Shown here in pieces: positions 9,145-17,400 of a DNA stretch of 64,000 nt. Source of the DNA: Devosia sp. ZB163. Lineage in GTDB: Bacteria; Pseudomonadota; Alphaproteobacteria; Rhizobiales; Devosiaceae. The notes beneath the pieces are model-generated. The model was not told the DNA's origin and did no database searches. It was given only the letters and a program-made list of their open reading frames with translations. The DNA is taken from the NCBI RefSeq assembly GCF_028613635.1, contig NZ_JAQRMY010000002.1:868001-932000 (forward strand), given 5' to 3'. Within the stretch, counting starts at the first letter, position 1. Each line of letters opens with the position of its first letter. Both the position numbers and the translations under genes were made by a program.

Positions 9145-10512
9145 TCAGCGCCGGAGCAGGAATGCCGGAACAGGTCCATCGGTACCGAACGGTGAATCCG
9201 CAACGATCCCCTCGATATGCTTGTCGGAGGACACACGCGCCGGCCGATCCTCGTGATTGTCTTCCGGCCGTCCACGCCGCCGCGACCGCTGGGGACGCTC
9301 GGTGCGAGGCTCCTCACGCTCGGCGCGAGCCGGACGCGACTGCGGTTCGCTGCGCGCGGGACGCGACTGTGGCTCGGCGCCACCGGGCATCGGTACCTCG
9401 GGAATGCCCTTGCCGATCAGCTTGGTGATCGCATCGACGTACTTTCCATCCGCAGGGGATGCTAGCGTCACCGCGACGCCCGAGCGGCCGGCCCGACCGG
9501 TGCGGCCGATACGGTGCACATAGTCTTCGGCATGGGTCGGTACGTCGAAGTTGAAGACGTGGCTCACTGCCGGAATGTCGAGGCCACGGGCGGCCACGTC
9601 GCTGGCGACGAGCAGCTGCAGCTTGTCCGACTTGAACGCGTCGAGCGTCTCCATGCGGCTCTTCTGGTCCATGTCGCCATGCAGGCCGCCAGCCGAGAAA
9701 CCGTGCTTCTGCAGCGAACGGGCTAGGGTGGCGACGTCGCGCTTGCGATTGGAGAAGATGATCGCGTTCTTGAGGTTAGGCTCGGCGCGGATCAGGCGAC
9801 GCAGCGCGTCGCGCTTTTCCTCGGGCTTGCCGGAGACGCGAACAAGGCGCTGCTCGATCGTTTCGGCGGTCGAGTTCTGACGGGCGACCTCGATGCGGAT
9901 CGGATCGCGCAGGAACCGGTTGGTCAGCCGCTGGATCTCCGGCGGCATGGTGGCGGAGAAGAACAGCGTCTGCCGGCGCGGCGGCAAGAGGCCACAGATG
10001 CGCTCGATATCGGGAATAAAGCCCATGTCGAGCATGCGGTCAGCCTCGTCGATGACGAGGATATCGACACCGGTAAGCAGGATCCGTCCGCGTTCGAACT
10101 GGTCGAGCATGCGGCCCGGCGTTGCGATCAGCACGTCGGCGCCACGATCGAGGACCTTGTTCTGGTCCTCGAAGCTGACGCCACCGATAAGCAGTGCGAC
10201 GTTGAGCCTGTGGTTCTTGCCGTATTTCTCGAAGTTCTCGTGCACCTGCGCAGCGAGTTCGCGCGTCGGTTCGAGGATCAGCGTGCGCGGCATGCGGGCC
10301 CGGGCGCGACCACTTTCGAGCAGCGTGAGCATGGGCAGCACGAACGATGCCGTCTTGCCGGTGCCGGTCTGGGCAATGCCGATAATGTCCTTCTTCTCGA
10401 GGACATGCGGGATAGCCTGCGCCTGAATGTCGGTGGGCTTGGTATAACCAGATGCGGCAACCGCATCCATCACCTTGGTGCTAAGGCCGAGCCCAGAAAA
10501 GTCATTTGCCAA
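9145..10512 (-). CDS. RhlE-type DEAD-box RNA helicase
   Basis: ATP-dependent RNA helicase of 455 aa, likely in ribosome assembly, RNA turnover or cold adaptation. Motifs in order: Q motif with GYTKPTDIQAQAI, motif I AQTGTGKT, DEAD, SAT (FFSATMP), then the second RecA domain with ARGLDIPAV and HRIGRTGRAGRSG. The last 100 or so residues are a basic, low-complexity RNA-binding tail (repeated SRPARSEPQ, then PQRSRRRGRPED). The frame stays open upstream to 11253, but that part overlaps the phosphoesterase gene; TTG 10512 is chosen because the family starts just before the FSGLGLSTKV segment. A long structured leader precedes it (see separate entries). Confidence 0.93.
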   Translation of the reverse strand: MANDFSGLGLSTKVMDAVAASGYTKPTDIQAQAIPHVLEKKDIIGIAQTGTGKTASFVLPMLTLLESGRARARMPRTLILEPTRELAAQVHENFEKYGKNHRLNVALLIGGVSFEDQNKVLDRGADVLIATPGRMLDQFERGRILLTGVDILVIDEADRMLDMGFIPDIERICGLLPPRRQTLFFSATMPPEIQRLTNRFLRDPIRIEVARQNSTAETIEQRLVRVSGKPEEKRDALRRLIRAEPNLKNAIIFSNRKRDVATLARSLQKHGFSAGGLHGDMDQKSRMETLDAFKSDKLQLLVASDVAARGLDIPAVSHVFNFDVPTHAEDYVHRIGRTGRAGRSGVAVTLASPADGKYVDAITKLIGKGIPEVPMPGGAEPQSRPARSEPQSRPARAEREEPRTERPQRSRRRGRPEDNHEDRPARVSSDKHIEGIVADSPFGTDGPVPAFLLRR

Positions 10513-10524
10513 ATCAGTGGTCCG

Positions 10525-10562
10525 CTCAAGTAGGAGGGCTGGTCGACAGGCAGCTACTTGAG
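10525..10562 (-). promoter_or_regulatory. Leader hairpin next to the helicase start codon
   Basis: A perfect 9-bp inverted repeat, CTCAAGTAG / CTACTTGAG (10525-10533 and 10554-10562), with an inner GCTG/CAGC pair, lies 12 bases before the TTG start at 10512. On the minus-strand transcript its 3' arm ends in CTACTTGAG and includes part of the likely ribosome-binding site (GAGCGG). It could act as a start-site blocking hairpin such as a temperature- or helicase-sensitive switch; that role is inference. Confidence 0.5.
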
Positions 10563-10670
10563 AAGGTGCGGGTCGACAGAAATGTCGCCGGGTGAAATCA
10601 GCAAACTCGACTCCGCCTTCAGCAACCCAACCGGTCTCCACCCTTCCCGGTCGTGCTCGCGACGGGCCGG

Positions 10671-10698
10671 AACATAGTGGAAACCCCTTGCGAGTCAA
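10671..10698 (-). promoter_or_regulatory. Promoter for the DEAD-box helicase
   Basis: On the minus strand TTGACT (10698-10693), a 16-base spacer and TATGTT (10676-10671) form a housekeeping-type promoter. It implies a transcript start near 10664 and a 5' leader of about 150 bases before TTG 10512, unusually long for this window and typical of cold-responsive helicase genes. Confidence 0.5.
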
Positions 10699-10762
10699 CG
10701 CCAATTGCAGGCGCGCGGTTAATGTCGTGCCCGGGCGACCGCCCGGTTCGCCGTTCGGCTGA

Positions 10763-11668
10763 TCAGGCACCCAATTCGAGCAGGACGATTTCGGGCCAAC
10801 TGCCGAAGCGGATGGGGAGACCTGAGCAGCCCAGTCCGCGCGAAACGATGAGTTCGCGGCCGCCTTCGTTGAAGTACCCGGCCGGGTAGGGCCGCGAGCC
10901 GGCCGACGCCGCCACTGGCCGCCAGCCGAAGATATTGACCTGCCCGCCGTGCGTGTGCCCGCTGAGCGTGAGGCTGACACGCTCCGGGACAGACGGGTAG
11001 ATGTCGGGCTCATGCGCCATGAGCAGCACCGGAGCCTCGTCAGGTATCGAGGCAAGGACGCCCTCAAGGTCATCGATGCCGGTGAGCCGGGGGCGACCGG
11101 CGGAACTGTTGGGCCGAAGCGCCAACTGGTCGCCCAGCCCGGCCAGCCAGAAGGCGTGGCCGTCCTTCTCGAGGCGCACCGCTTCGTTGACATGGGTGGA
11201 GATGCCTGCTCCACGCAGGGCCTCGACGACGAAGGGCAGCACCGTGCTGTCACGTTGGTAAGCCCGATCCTCCCAGTAGTCGTGATTGCCGAGAACAGCG
11301 TGCACCCCCAGCGGCGCCTGCAGCTTGCCGAGCGAAGCCGCCCAATCCGATGCTGCGAAATGCTTGGTTACGAACCGCATGGCGCCGGGGACATAGTCGC
11401 CGAGCGGCAGGATGATGTCCGGTTCGAGTGCCTGGGCCTGGGCGCAGATGCTGTCGACGCGCTGCAGGGTCATCCACGGTTCGCAGGCATGGAAGTCGGT
11501 GAGAACCGCGACGCGCAGCTTGAGGCCCGGGGTCCAGCCGCGCGGCGTGAGCGGGTAGCGCGTGACGAACGGACTGCCGAGAACTTCCACGAAGGGGTAG
11601 GCGGCAGTAGCCACGAGCGTAGCCAGGCCAGCTCCCAGGAGCTTAAGCACCCTGCGCCGCGTTATCAT
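10763..11668 (-). CDS. Tat-exported metallophosphoesterase
   Basis: Calcineurin-like phosphoesterase of 301 aa. The N-terminus MITRRRVLKLLGAGLATLV has a twin-arginine start and a hydrophobic core, so export or membrane anchoring through Tat is likely. Metal ligands follow the family order: TDFHACEP (DxH), PLGDYVPG (GD), LGNHDYW (GNH) and LSGHTHGGQ (GHxH). This YaeI-like group is associated with hydrolysis of phosphodiesters such as lipid A precursors or glycerophospholipids, but the substrate cannot be read from the sequence. It starts 45 bases after the parE stop on the same strand, so the two may be co-transcribed. Confidence 0.9.
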   Translation of the reverse strand: MITRRRVLKLLGAGLATLVATAAYPFVEVLGSPFVTRYPLTPRGWTPGLKLRVAVLTDFHACEPWMTLQRVDSICAQAQALEPDIILPLGDYVPGAMRFVTKHFAASDWAASLGKLQAPLGVHAVLGNHDYWEDRAYQRDSTVLPFVVEALRGAGISTHVNEAVRLEKDGHAFWLAGLGDQLALRPNSSAGRPRLTGIDDLEGVLASIPDEAPVLLMAHEPDIYPSVPERVSLTLSGHTHGGQVNIFGWRPVAASAGSRPYPAGYFNEGGRELIVSRGLGCSGLPIRFGSWPEIVLLELGA

Positions 11669-11713
11669 CTATGCGCTTGCCCCTGGCGTGGCAGTGCACG
11701 CCGCCCACATCTG

Positions 11714-13750
11714 TCAGATATCGAGATCGGTGACGAATGCGGCGTTTTCCTGGATGAAGTCGAAGCGGGCTTCGGGGCGGTTGCCCATCAGGCGGTCGAC
11801 GGTGACCTTGGTCTCGTCGAAGTCGTCTCGGATGCGGACCTGCAGCAGAGTGCGGGTCTTCTTGTCCATCGTCGTCTCGCGCAGGTGCACGTAGGGCATC
11901 TCGCCGAGGCCCTTGAAGCGCGTGATATCCGGTTTCTTGCCCTTGAACTCTGTGGCGAGCAGCTGGTCCCGGTGCGCGTCGTTCATCGCGTAGGCGACCT
12001 TGGGCCCCGAGCTGATGCGGAACAGCGGCGGCATCGCGAGGTAGAGGTGGCCGCCCTCGATGAGCTTGGGCATCTCCTGGAAGAAAAAGGTCATCAGCAG
12101 CGAGGCGATGTGCGCGCCGTCGACGTCGGCATCGGTCATCAGGATGATCTTGTCGTAGCGCAGCTCGTCTTCGCGATAGCGCTCGCGGGTGCCGCAGCCG
12201 AGCGCCTGGATCAGGTCGGCGATGGCCTGGCTGGCCTGCACCTTGTCGCGGGTGGCGCCTGCGACATTGAGGATCTTGCCGCGCAGCGGCAGGATGGCCT
12301 GGCTCTTGCGGTCGCGCGCCGACTTGGCGCTGCCACCGGCCGAGTCGCCCTCGACGATGAAGATTTCTGCACCCTGGGCAGCCGACTGGGTGCAGTCGGC
12401 GAGCTTGCCAGGCAGGCGGAGCTTCCTGGTCGCCGACTGACGGTCGACTTCCTTTTCCTTCTTGCGGCGCAGGCGCTCCTCGGCGCGCTCGATGGCCCAA
12501 TCCAGGAGCTTTGAAGCCTGGTTGGGCGAAGCGGCGAGCCAGTGGTCGAACGGGTCGCGCAGCGCGTTGTCGACGATGCGCGAGGCTTCGGGCGAGCTCA
12601 GCTTGTCCTTGGTCTGGCCGACGAATTCGGGCTCACGCACGAATACCGACAGCATGGCCGAACACTGCACCAGCACGTCGTCGGCGGTCAGCTGGGCGGC
12701 GCGCTTGTTGCCGCTGAGCTCGGCGTAGTTGCGGAGGCCGCGGAGCAAGGCGACGCGGAGGCCCTGTTCGTGCGTGCCGCCATCGCCCGTCGGGACGGTG
12801 TTGCAGTAGGAGTTGACGAAACCGTCGCCGAGACACCAGGCGACGGCCCACTCGACGGCGCCGTGCGTGCCGGGCTTGCCGATGGTGCCCGAAAAGATGT
12901 CCTCGGTGATGCGCGGCTCGCCATCGATGCGGTTGGCAAGAAAATCGCGGAGGCCGCCGGGGAAGTGGAAGGTCGCCTTGGCCGGCACGTCGGAGGTAGC
13001 GACGCTCTCGTCGCAGGACCAGCGAATCTCGACACCGCCGAACAGGTAGGCCTTCGACCGGGTCATCTTGAAAAGGCGTGCGGCGGAGAACTCGGCCTTG
13101 TCACCGAAGATCTGCGGATCGGCGTGGAAGCGCGTGGTGGTGCCACGGCGGTTCTGCACCCGTCCTACGGTCTCCATGCCGCCAACGGGCTTGCCACGCG
13201 AAAAACTCTGGCGATAGAGCACCTGGTCGCGCGCCACTTCGACAACGAGGTCGTCCGACAGCGCGTTCACGACCGAGACGCCGACGCCGTGGAGGCCACC
13301 CGAGGTCTCGTATGCCTTGCCGTCGAACTTGCCGCCGGCATGCAGCGTGGTCATGACGATCTCGAGCGTCGAGCGCCCGGGGAACTTCGGGTGGTTCTCG
13401 ACCGGGATGCCGCGGCCGTTGTCGGCGACAGTCAGGTAGCCGTCGGCGCCGAAATGCACCTCGATACGGTTGGCGTGGCCAGCAATAGCCTCGTCCATCG
13501 AGTTGTCGATGACTTCGGCGAACAGATGGTGCAGCGCATTGGCGTCGGTGCCGCCGATATACATACCGGGGCGGCGGCGCACCGGCTCGAGGCCTTCCAG
13601 CACTTCGATGTCGGCGGCGGAATAGCTGTTGGCGTGCGAGACATTCGGCGTGGCAGGCGCAGCGGGGGCAGGGGCGGGTGCCGCAGGCGCCGGCTTGACG
13701 GAGCGGGGAGCCTCGTCGTCCGAGCCGAATAGGTCTTCGATGGCCGCCAT
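11714..13750 (-). CDS. parE: ParE, DNA topoisomerase IV subunit B
   Basis: ATPase subunit of topoisomerase IV, which unlinks daughter chromosomes. 678 aa. GHKL ATPase motifs: EVIDNSMDEA, VADNGRGIPV and GGLHGVGVSVVNAL. The TOPRIM domain has EGDSAGGSAKSARD and DADVDGAHI. The N-terminal 40 residues are an Ala/Pro-rich linker (APAAPAPAPAAPAT). A TTG at 13765 is in frame, but ATG 13750 is preferred because GGAG lies five bases before it. The absence of a long C-terminal insert favours ParE over GyrB. Confidence 0.96.
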   Translation of the reverse strand: MAAIEDLFGSDDEAPRSVKPAPAAPAPAPAAPATPNVSHANSYSAADIEVLEGLEPVRRRPGMYIGGTDANALHHLFAEVIDNSMDEAIAGHANRIEVHFGADGYLTVADNGRGIPVENHPKFPGRSTLEIVMTTLHAGGKFDGKAYETSGGLHGVGVSVVNALSDDLVVEVARDQVLYRQSFSRGKPVGGMETVGRVQNRRGTTTRFHADPQIFGDKAEFSAARLFKMTRSKAYLFGGVEIRWSCDESVATSDVPAKATFHFPGGLRDFLANRIDGEPRITEDIFSGTIGKPGTHGAVEWAVAWCLGDGFVNSYCNTVPTGDGGTHEQGLRVALLRGLRNYAELSGNKRAAQLTADDVLVQCSAMLSVFVREPEFVGQTKDKLSSPEASRIVDNALRDPFDHWLAASPNQASKLLDWAIERAEERLRRKKEKEVDRQSATRKLRLPGKLADCTQSAAQGAEIFIVEGDSAGGSAKSARDRKSQAILPLRGKILNVAGATRDKVQASQAIADLIQALGCGTRERYREDELRYDKIILMTDADVDGAHIASLLMTFFFQEMPKLIEGGHLYLAMPPLFRISSGPKVAYAMNDAHRDQLLATEFKGKKPDITRFKGLGEMPYVHLRETTMDKKTRTLLQVRIRDDFDETKVTVDRLMGNRPEARFDFIQENAAFVTDLDI

Positions 13751-13858
13751 GAAATCTCCGTCCAAGGCGCGAATCGGCGCCTCTCAAGCTCTAGCATATT
13801 GCCGAAATGGGTGGGTAAGGCCCGAGGTAAGACGGGGCACCGCAGGTGTCAACCACCT

Positions 13859-13880
13859 GTGAACGGCATGTGAACGCACG
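13859..13880 (+). repeat. Tandem 11-bp repeat, site 1
   Basis: Two adjacent 11-bp units, GTGAACGGCAT and GTGAACGCACG, sharing GTGAACG at an 11-bp period (one helical turn). This is the geometry of OmpR/PhoB-family response-regulator boxes. A second pair lies exactly 180 bases downstream (14039-14060). The stretch 13751-14148 between parE and the small exported gene holds these two sites and the inverted repeat at 14085, but no gene I can support. Confidence 0.5.
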
Positions 13881-14038
13881 GTTCCGCGAGCCTTCAGTCT
13901 GCGGGGACTAGACGCCCGGCCGAGATTGCAGGGCACCCTGCCGGGGCCAGTATGCAGCGTCCGGGCCGGGAGTTCGGCAATCTCACCATCTACGCACGTG
14001 ACATCACCTGTTCCGTCTGCCGCCGTGTTGCCACCAAC

Positions 14039-14060
14039 ATGAACGGCAGGTGAACGGGCG
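14039..14060 (+). repeat. Tandem 11-bp repeat, site 2
   Basis: ATGAACGGCAG followed directly by GTGAACGGGCG, the same unit as site 1 with the core TGAACGGCA-GTGAACG. It lies about 90-110 bases upstream of the start of the first small exported protein (14149), a good distance for an activator site. Confidence 0.5.
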
Positions 14061-14084
14061 ATGCCGTTTCGATTAAGATTGGAA

Positions 14085-14110
14085 CCACTAGGGTCGCGGT
14101 ACGCTAGTGG
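14085..14110 (+). repeat. Inverted repeat in the leader of the first exported protein gene
   Basis: CCACTAG (14085-14091) and CTAGTGG (14104-14110) are perfect complements separated by 12 bases, 38 bases upstream of the ATG at 14149. It may be an operator dyad or a leader hairpin; no T-run follows, so it is not a terminator. Confidence 0.4.
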
Positions 14111-14148
14111 ACCTGGCACCACAGACGACTTGTTCTAGGAGACCTCAC

Positions 14149-14562
14149 ATGACCCCCATCCTTTCCACCGTGATGAAGTCGGGCCGCGCCGCCATAGTTG
14201 CGCTTACGCTCGGCGCTGCAACGCTCACGGCCATGCCGGTGCAGGCTCAGTCGGGCAGTCCCTCGTTCAACTTTGAGTTCGGCATCCGCGGCGGTGGGGA
14301 CGGCTTCTCCTACCGCTTCGACAACGGCCGCCGTTTCCGCGGCGAATGCCTGACCAACAACGAAGTTCGCCGTGGCCTCGGTCGGCTCGGCTGGGATGAC
14401 ATTCGTTTCGTCGATCGTCGCGGCGTCCGCGTGAAGGTCGTTGCCGACTGGGGCCGTCGCACCTACGCAATGACCATCAACCGCTGCAGCGGTCGTGTCA
14501 CTGATATCGAGCGGCTGCGTCGCTCCTATACCCCCGGCTTCCGCTTCGAGTTCAACCTCTAG
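14149..14562 (+). CDS. Small exported protein of unknown function (first of two)
   Basis: 137 aa with a clear Sec signal: MTPILSTVMKSGRAAIVALT, a hydrophobic core and an AxA-type cleavage site after PVQAQ. The mature part is rich in Gly, Arg and aromatics at its start (FNFEFGIRGGGDGFSYRFDN), then has a short alpha/beta-like domain with two Cys (RGECLTNNEVRR and TINRCSGRV) that could form a disulfide. ATG 14149 is chosen for its AGGAG ribosome-binding site. The neighbour at 14663 has the same plan: signal peptide, Gly/Phe-rich start, two Cys, and a basic C-terminus. I do not recognise a named family. Confidence 0.85.
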   Translation: MTPILSTVMKSGRAAIVALTLGAATLTAMPVQAQSGSPSFNFEFGIRGGGDGFSYRFDNGRRFRGECLTNNEVRRGLGRLGWDDIRFVDRRGVRVKVVADWGRRTYAMTINRCSGRVTDIERLRRSYTPGFRFEFNL

Positions 14563-14607
14563 GCAAAGACCCGGCGGGGGCCGGCTCCTCCCCAAGGCTC
14601 CCGCCAG

Positions 14608-14642
14608 AATCCCGGCCCCCATGGGGTCGGGATTTCTTGTTT
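14608..14642 (+). terminator. Intrinsic terminator after the first exported protein gene
   Basis: AATCCCG (14608-14614) pairs with CGGGATT (14628-14634), extended inward by a G-T pair and CCCC/GGGG to a 12-bp stem with a 3-base loop, followed by TTTCTTGTTTC. It ends the first gene before the ribosome-binding site of the second, so the two need separate promoters or read-through. Confidence 0.8.
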
Positions 14643-14662
14643 CAGAAGACCAGGAGCTGGAA

Positions 14663-14986
14663 ATGAAGGCGACGCCAATCCTTCGCGCTGCGGTTCTGGG
14701 CTTGTCCCTCGCAGCCTCGACCATCCCGGCCATGGCCCAGTCGCCGTTCCACTTCGGCTTCGGCACCGATGGCTTCGGCTATCGCCGGCCGCTCATCTGC
14801 GTGGAACTGACCGATCGCCAGATACGCAACGCAGTACGCGATCAGGGCTATCGCAATATCTCTCTGAACGTCCGAAACGACCGGCGCATCCAGGTGCGGG
14901 GAACCCGTGGCGGGTGGGTGCACCTGCTCAGGGTGTCGACCTGCACCGGTGCCATCCTTGTGCGTGACAGGCTCCGTCCCGCCTAA
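14663..14986 (+). CDS. Small exported protein of unknown function (second of two)
   Basis: 107 aa. Signal peptide MKATPILRAAVLGLSLAAST with cleavage likely after PAMAQ. The mature part begins FHFGFGTDGFGYRR and has two Cys (PLICVELTDRQIR and RVSTCTGAI). It shares architecture with the product at 14149 (TD/TN-x-Q/E-hR-x-A/G-hR pattern after the first Cys, a second Cys near the end), so the two are probably diverged paralogues. AGGAG lies seven bases before ATG 14663. Periplasmic location is likely; function unknown. Confidence 0.82.
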   Translation: MKATPILRAAVLGLSLAASTIPAMAQSPFHFGFGTDGFGYRRPLICVELTDRQIRNAVRDQGYRNISLNVRNDRRIQVRGTRGGWVHLLRVSTCTGAILVRDRLRPA

Positions 14987-15009
14987 GTGATTTTTCCAAT
15001 GATTCCAAA

Positions 15010-15048
15010 GCGTCCGGTACCGCACAAAAGGACCGGGCGCCTTGTTTT
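15010..15048 (+). terminator. Intrinsic terminator after the second exported protein gene
   Basis: GCGTCCGGT (15010-15018) and ACCGGGCGC (15032-15040) form a 9-bp stem with one T-G pair, followed by CTTGTTTT. It lies 24 bases after the stop at 14986. Confidence 0.72.
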
Positions 15049-15620
15049 GGAGCACTCCGTTTAGGTTTCATTTGCTTTCTCGAAGCACTTTTTTAAGCGC
15101 GTCCCGATACAGTCCCTTCATACGGTTTTGAGTGTTGGAGTAGCCGTATGCGCGCCCGTAGCGGTGGTTTCGCGTACCTTGAGACCAGTTCCCTGGCGCA
15201 ACGAAACAGCGGATGGCAGCAAGCCGGATTAAAGAGTTTTGCGTACCGGTTTGCCCATCTTGCCTTTCCTCGCCCCCTGACGGTCGCCGCAGTGGCCACA
15301 CTGTTCTATCTGGCCTAGCGGGCAGGGGGTCTTCCCTTTGGTGGTCCGTGCTGGGCCGCCCCTTGATCTTCGCTGGTCCGCGCGCGATAACGCGACGTCC
15401 GCCACACCAATGAGGGAGGGTCGCGTGGGCTTTCGCCATGACCAGCACCGCAGCCGCGGCCCTGTCTTCGCCCTGCAGCAGCAGTTGCAGGGCTGACCGA
15501 ACGGGTCCGGACGACAGCTTCGTCTCATCCACTTCTGGTCTGCCCAAGCCGGCCCCGCATTGTGTGGGCCATTGACGGCAAAGGCGCTTTGATCGCGCCG
15601 TAGATCCAGAAGAGACGAAA
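15049..15620. other. About 570 bases with no convincing gene; AT-richer, possible remnant
   Basis: The stretch 15056-15240 is visibly richer in A/T than its surroundings. A minus-strand frame ending at 15068 is open for 250 codons but has no plausible start, overlaps the ABC-F gene at its 5' end, and its C-terminal part is basic and matches no family I know. A second minus-strand frame at 15229-15528 contains a CGHCG pair resembling a zinc-ribbon fragment. This could be a decayed foreign gene or plain non-coding DNA. The last 80 bases before 15621 hold a GGCCC...GGGCC-type dyad near 15555-15575 and presumably the promoter of the ABC-F gene. Confidence 0.35.
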
Positions 15621-17144
15621 ATGGGCTCGATCAGCCTCAAGAACCTTTCCACCATTGCCACTGCGCCGCTGTTCAGCGACCTCAACCTCGTCGTCGCCGA
15701 CGGGGACCGGGTAGGCCTCGTCGCCGGCAATGGTCTGGGCAAGACCACGCTTCTGCGCATCATCATGGGCCTTGCCGAGCCGACCACCGGCGAGGTGATC
15801 CGCTCGCGCGGCCTGCGCATCGGCTATGTCGAGCAGCATGTCCCGGCGAACCTGATGCAACTGAGCATGCGTGACGCCGTGCTCGATGCCCTGCCGCCGC
15901 CCGACCGGGAAACCGATGCCTGGCGCGCCGACGTGGCGCTAGATGGCTTCGAGACGCCCTACGAGATGCGTGACCGCAAGGTCGCCGAACTGAGCGGCGG
16001 CTGGCAGCGGCTGATGCTGATCGCGCGGGTGTGGGTGACCGACCCCGACGCGATGCTGATGGATGAGCCGACCAACCATCTCGATCTCAGCAAGCTGTTC
16101 CGCCTCGAGACGTGGCTGAACCGCGAGGCGCGTAACGTGCCACTGCTCGTCGCCAGCCACGACCGGGACTTCCTCGACGCCGTGACCAACCGGACGCTAT
16201 TCCTGCGGCCGGGGACTTCGCGGTACTTCCCATTGACCTATAGTGCCGCCCGGTCGGAGCTCGAACGGGAGGACGCATCGCGGCAGGCCCAGAACGAGCG
16301 CGACCTCAAGGAAGCGGGCAAGTTGCGCAAGCAGGCCGCCAAGCTCAACAACATCGGCATCAACTCGGGCAGCGACCTGCTGGTGGTGAAGACCAAGCAG
16401 CTCAGGGAACGGGCCGCGAAGCTCGAGGAGGCCGTCAGGCCGGTCCATCGCGAGCGCTCGGGCGAGATTCGGCTCACCAACCGTGGCACCCACGCCAAAC
16501 TGCTCGTCGCGATCGAGAACGTCGCCGTCTCGACCCCGACGGGACAGCAGCTCTTTCGCATCGACAAGCTGCACATCTTCCAGGGCGACCGGATCATCCT
16601 GCTTGGGCGGAACGGCGCGGGCAAATCCCAACTGGTCAAGCTGATCCACCGCGCAATGACCGGGCTCGACGGTGTTGCGGGCATCCGCGTCACACCATCG
16701 CTGGTGCTCGGCTACACCGACCAGGACATGTCGCAGCTACCGGTGAAGGAGACGCCGGAAAGCTTCATCTCTGTCGGGTTCAATCAGCCCGATGCCCGGG
16801 TACGTAGCCTGCTGGCCGCAGCGGGCTTCGTCATCGAGAAGCAGTCCAAGCCGATCGGACAGCTGAGCTTCGGGCAACGGGCCCGCCTTGGCCTGCTGGC
16901 GCTGCGGCTGACCGAGCCAAACTTCTATCTGATGGACGAGCCGACCAACCACGTCGACATCCCCGGACGCGAGACGCTCGAGAGCGAGATACTCGCCCAC
17001 GATGCGACGGCCGTTCTCGTCTCCCACGATCGCAGCTTCGTGCGGAATGTCGGCAACCGCTATCTGCAGATCCAGGGCAGGCGGCTGGCGGAGGTCGAAA
17101 GTCCGGAGTCCTTCTTCGAGGAGATGATGCTCGAGGAGAGCTGA
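15621..17144 (+). CDS. ABC-F family ATPase
   Basis: 507 aa with two ABC ATPase domains and no membrane segments, the ABC-F layout of ribosome-associated translation factors. Domain 1: Walker A GNGLGKTT, signature LSGGWQRL, Walker B MLMDEPTNHLD. Domain 2: Walker A GRNGAGKSQ, signature LSFGQRARLG, Walker B YLMDEPTNHVD. The charged linker (about residues 205-300) is the P-site interaction region of the family. It is shorter than Uup and the second signature has Phe in place of the usual Gly, so I do not assign it to EttA, Uup or a named resistance subfamily. It stands alone. Confidence 0.9.
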   Translation: MGSISLKNLSTIATAPLFSDLNLVVADGDRVGLVAGNGLGKTTLLRIIMGLAEPTTGEVIRSRGLRIGYVEQHVPANLMQLSMRDAVLDALPPPDRETDAWRADVALDGFETPYEMRDRKVAELSGGWQRLMLIARVWVTDPDAMLMDEPTNHLDLSKLFRLETWLNREARNVPLLVASHDRDFLDAVTNRTLFLRPGTSRYFPLTYSAARSELEREDASRQAQNERDLKEAGKLRKQAAKLNNIGINSGSDLLVVKTKQLRERAAKLEEAVRPVHRERSGEIRLTNRGTHAKLLVAIENVAVSTPTGQQLFRIDKLHIFQGDRIILLGRNGAGKSQLVKLIHRAMTGLDGVAGIRVTPSLVLGYTDQDMSQLPVKETPESFISVGFNQPDARVRSLLAAAGFVIEKQSKPIGQLSFGQRARLGLLALRLTEPNFYLMDEPTNHVDIPGRETLESEILAHDATAVLVSHDRSFVRNVGNRYLQIQGRRLAEVESPESFFEEMMLEES

Positions 17145-17400
17145 CGACGGCGCGCTGGTGCAATGTCGGGGTGCGGCGTCCTTGTTGCGCGTACGGATGA
17201 TGCTTCGCTCTCCCACCACGGGTACATGGGCAATATTACCTATGGACGTCGACCGGGGCGGGCGGAGTCGAAAAGACGAATGCGCGATATTGCTGCGAAA
17301 TTGCAGGAAACTGCGTCGGAAATACTGTCGATCAACTAGTCAGGTAACTTTCGATTCAGATTCCGATGCGTAGTCTTACCCATGGGTTGGAGAGGCTCGG

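Noticed and set aside
10513-11253. N-terminal extension of the DEAD-box helicase
   Set aside because: The extension is in another frame of the phosphoesterase gene and of the leader; family alignment places the start just before FSGLGLSTKV.
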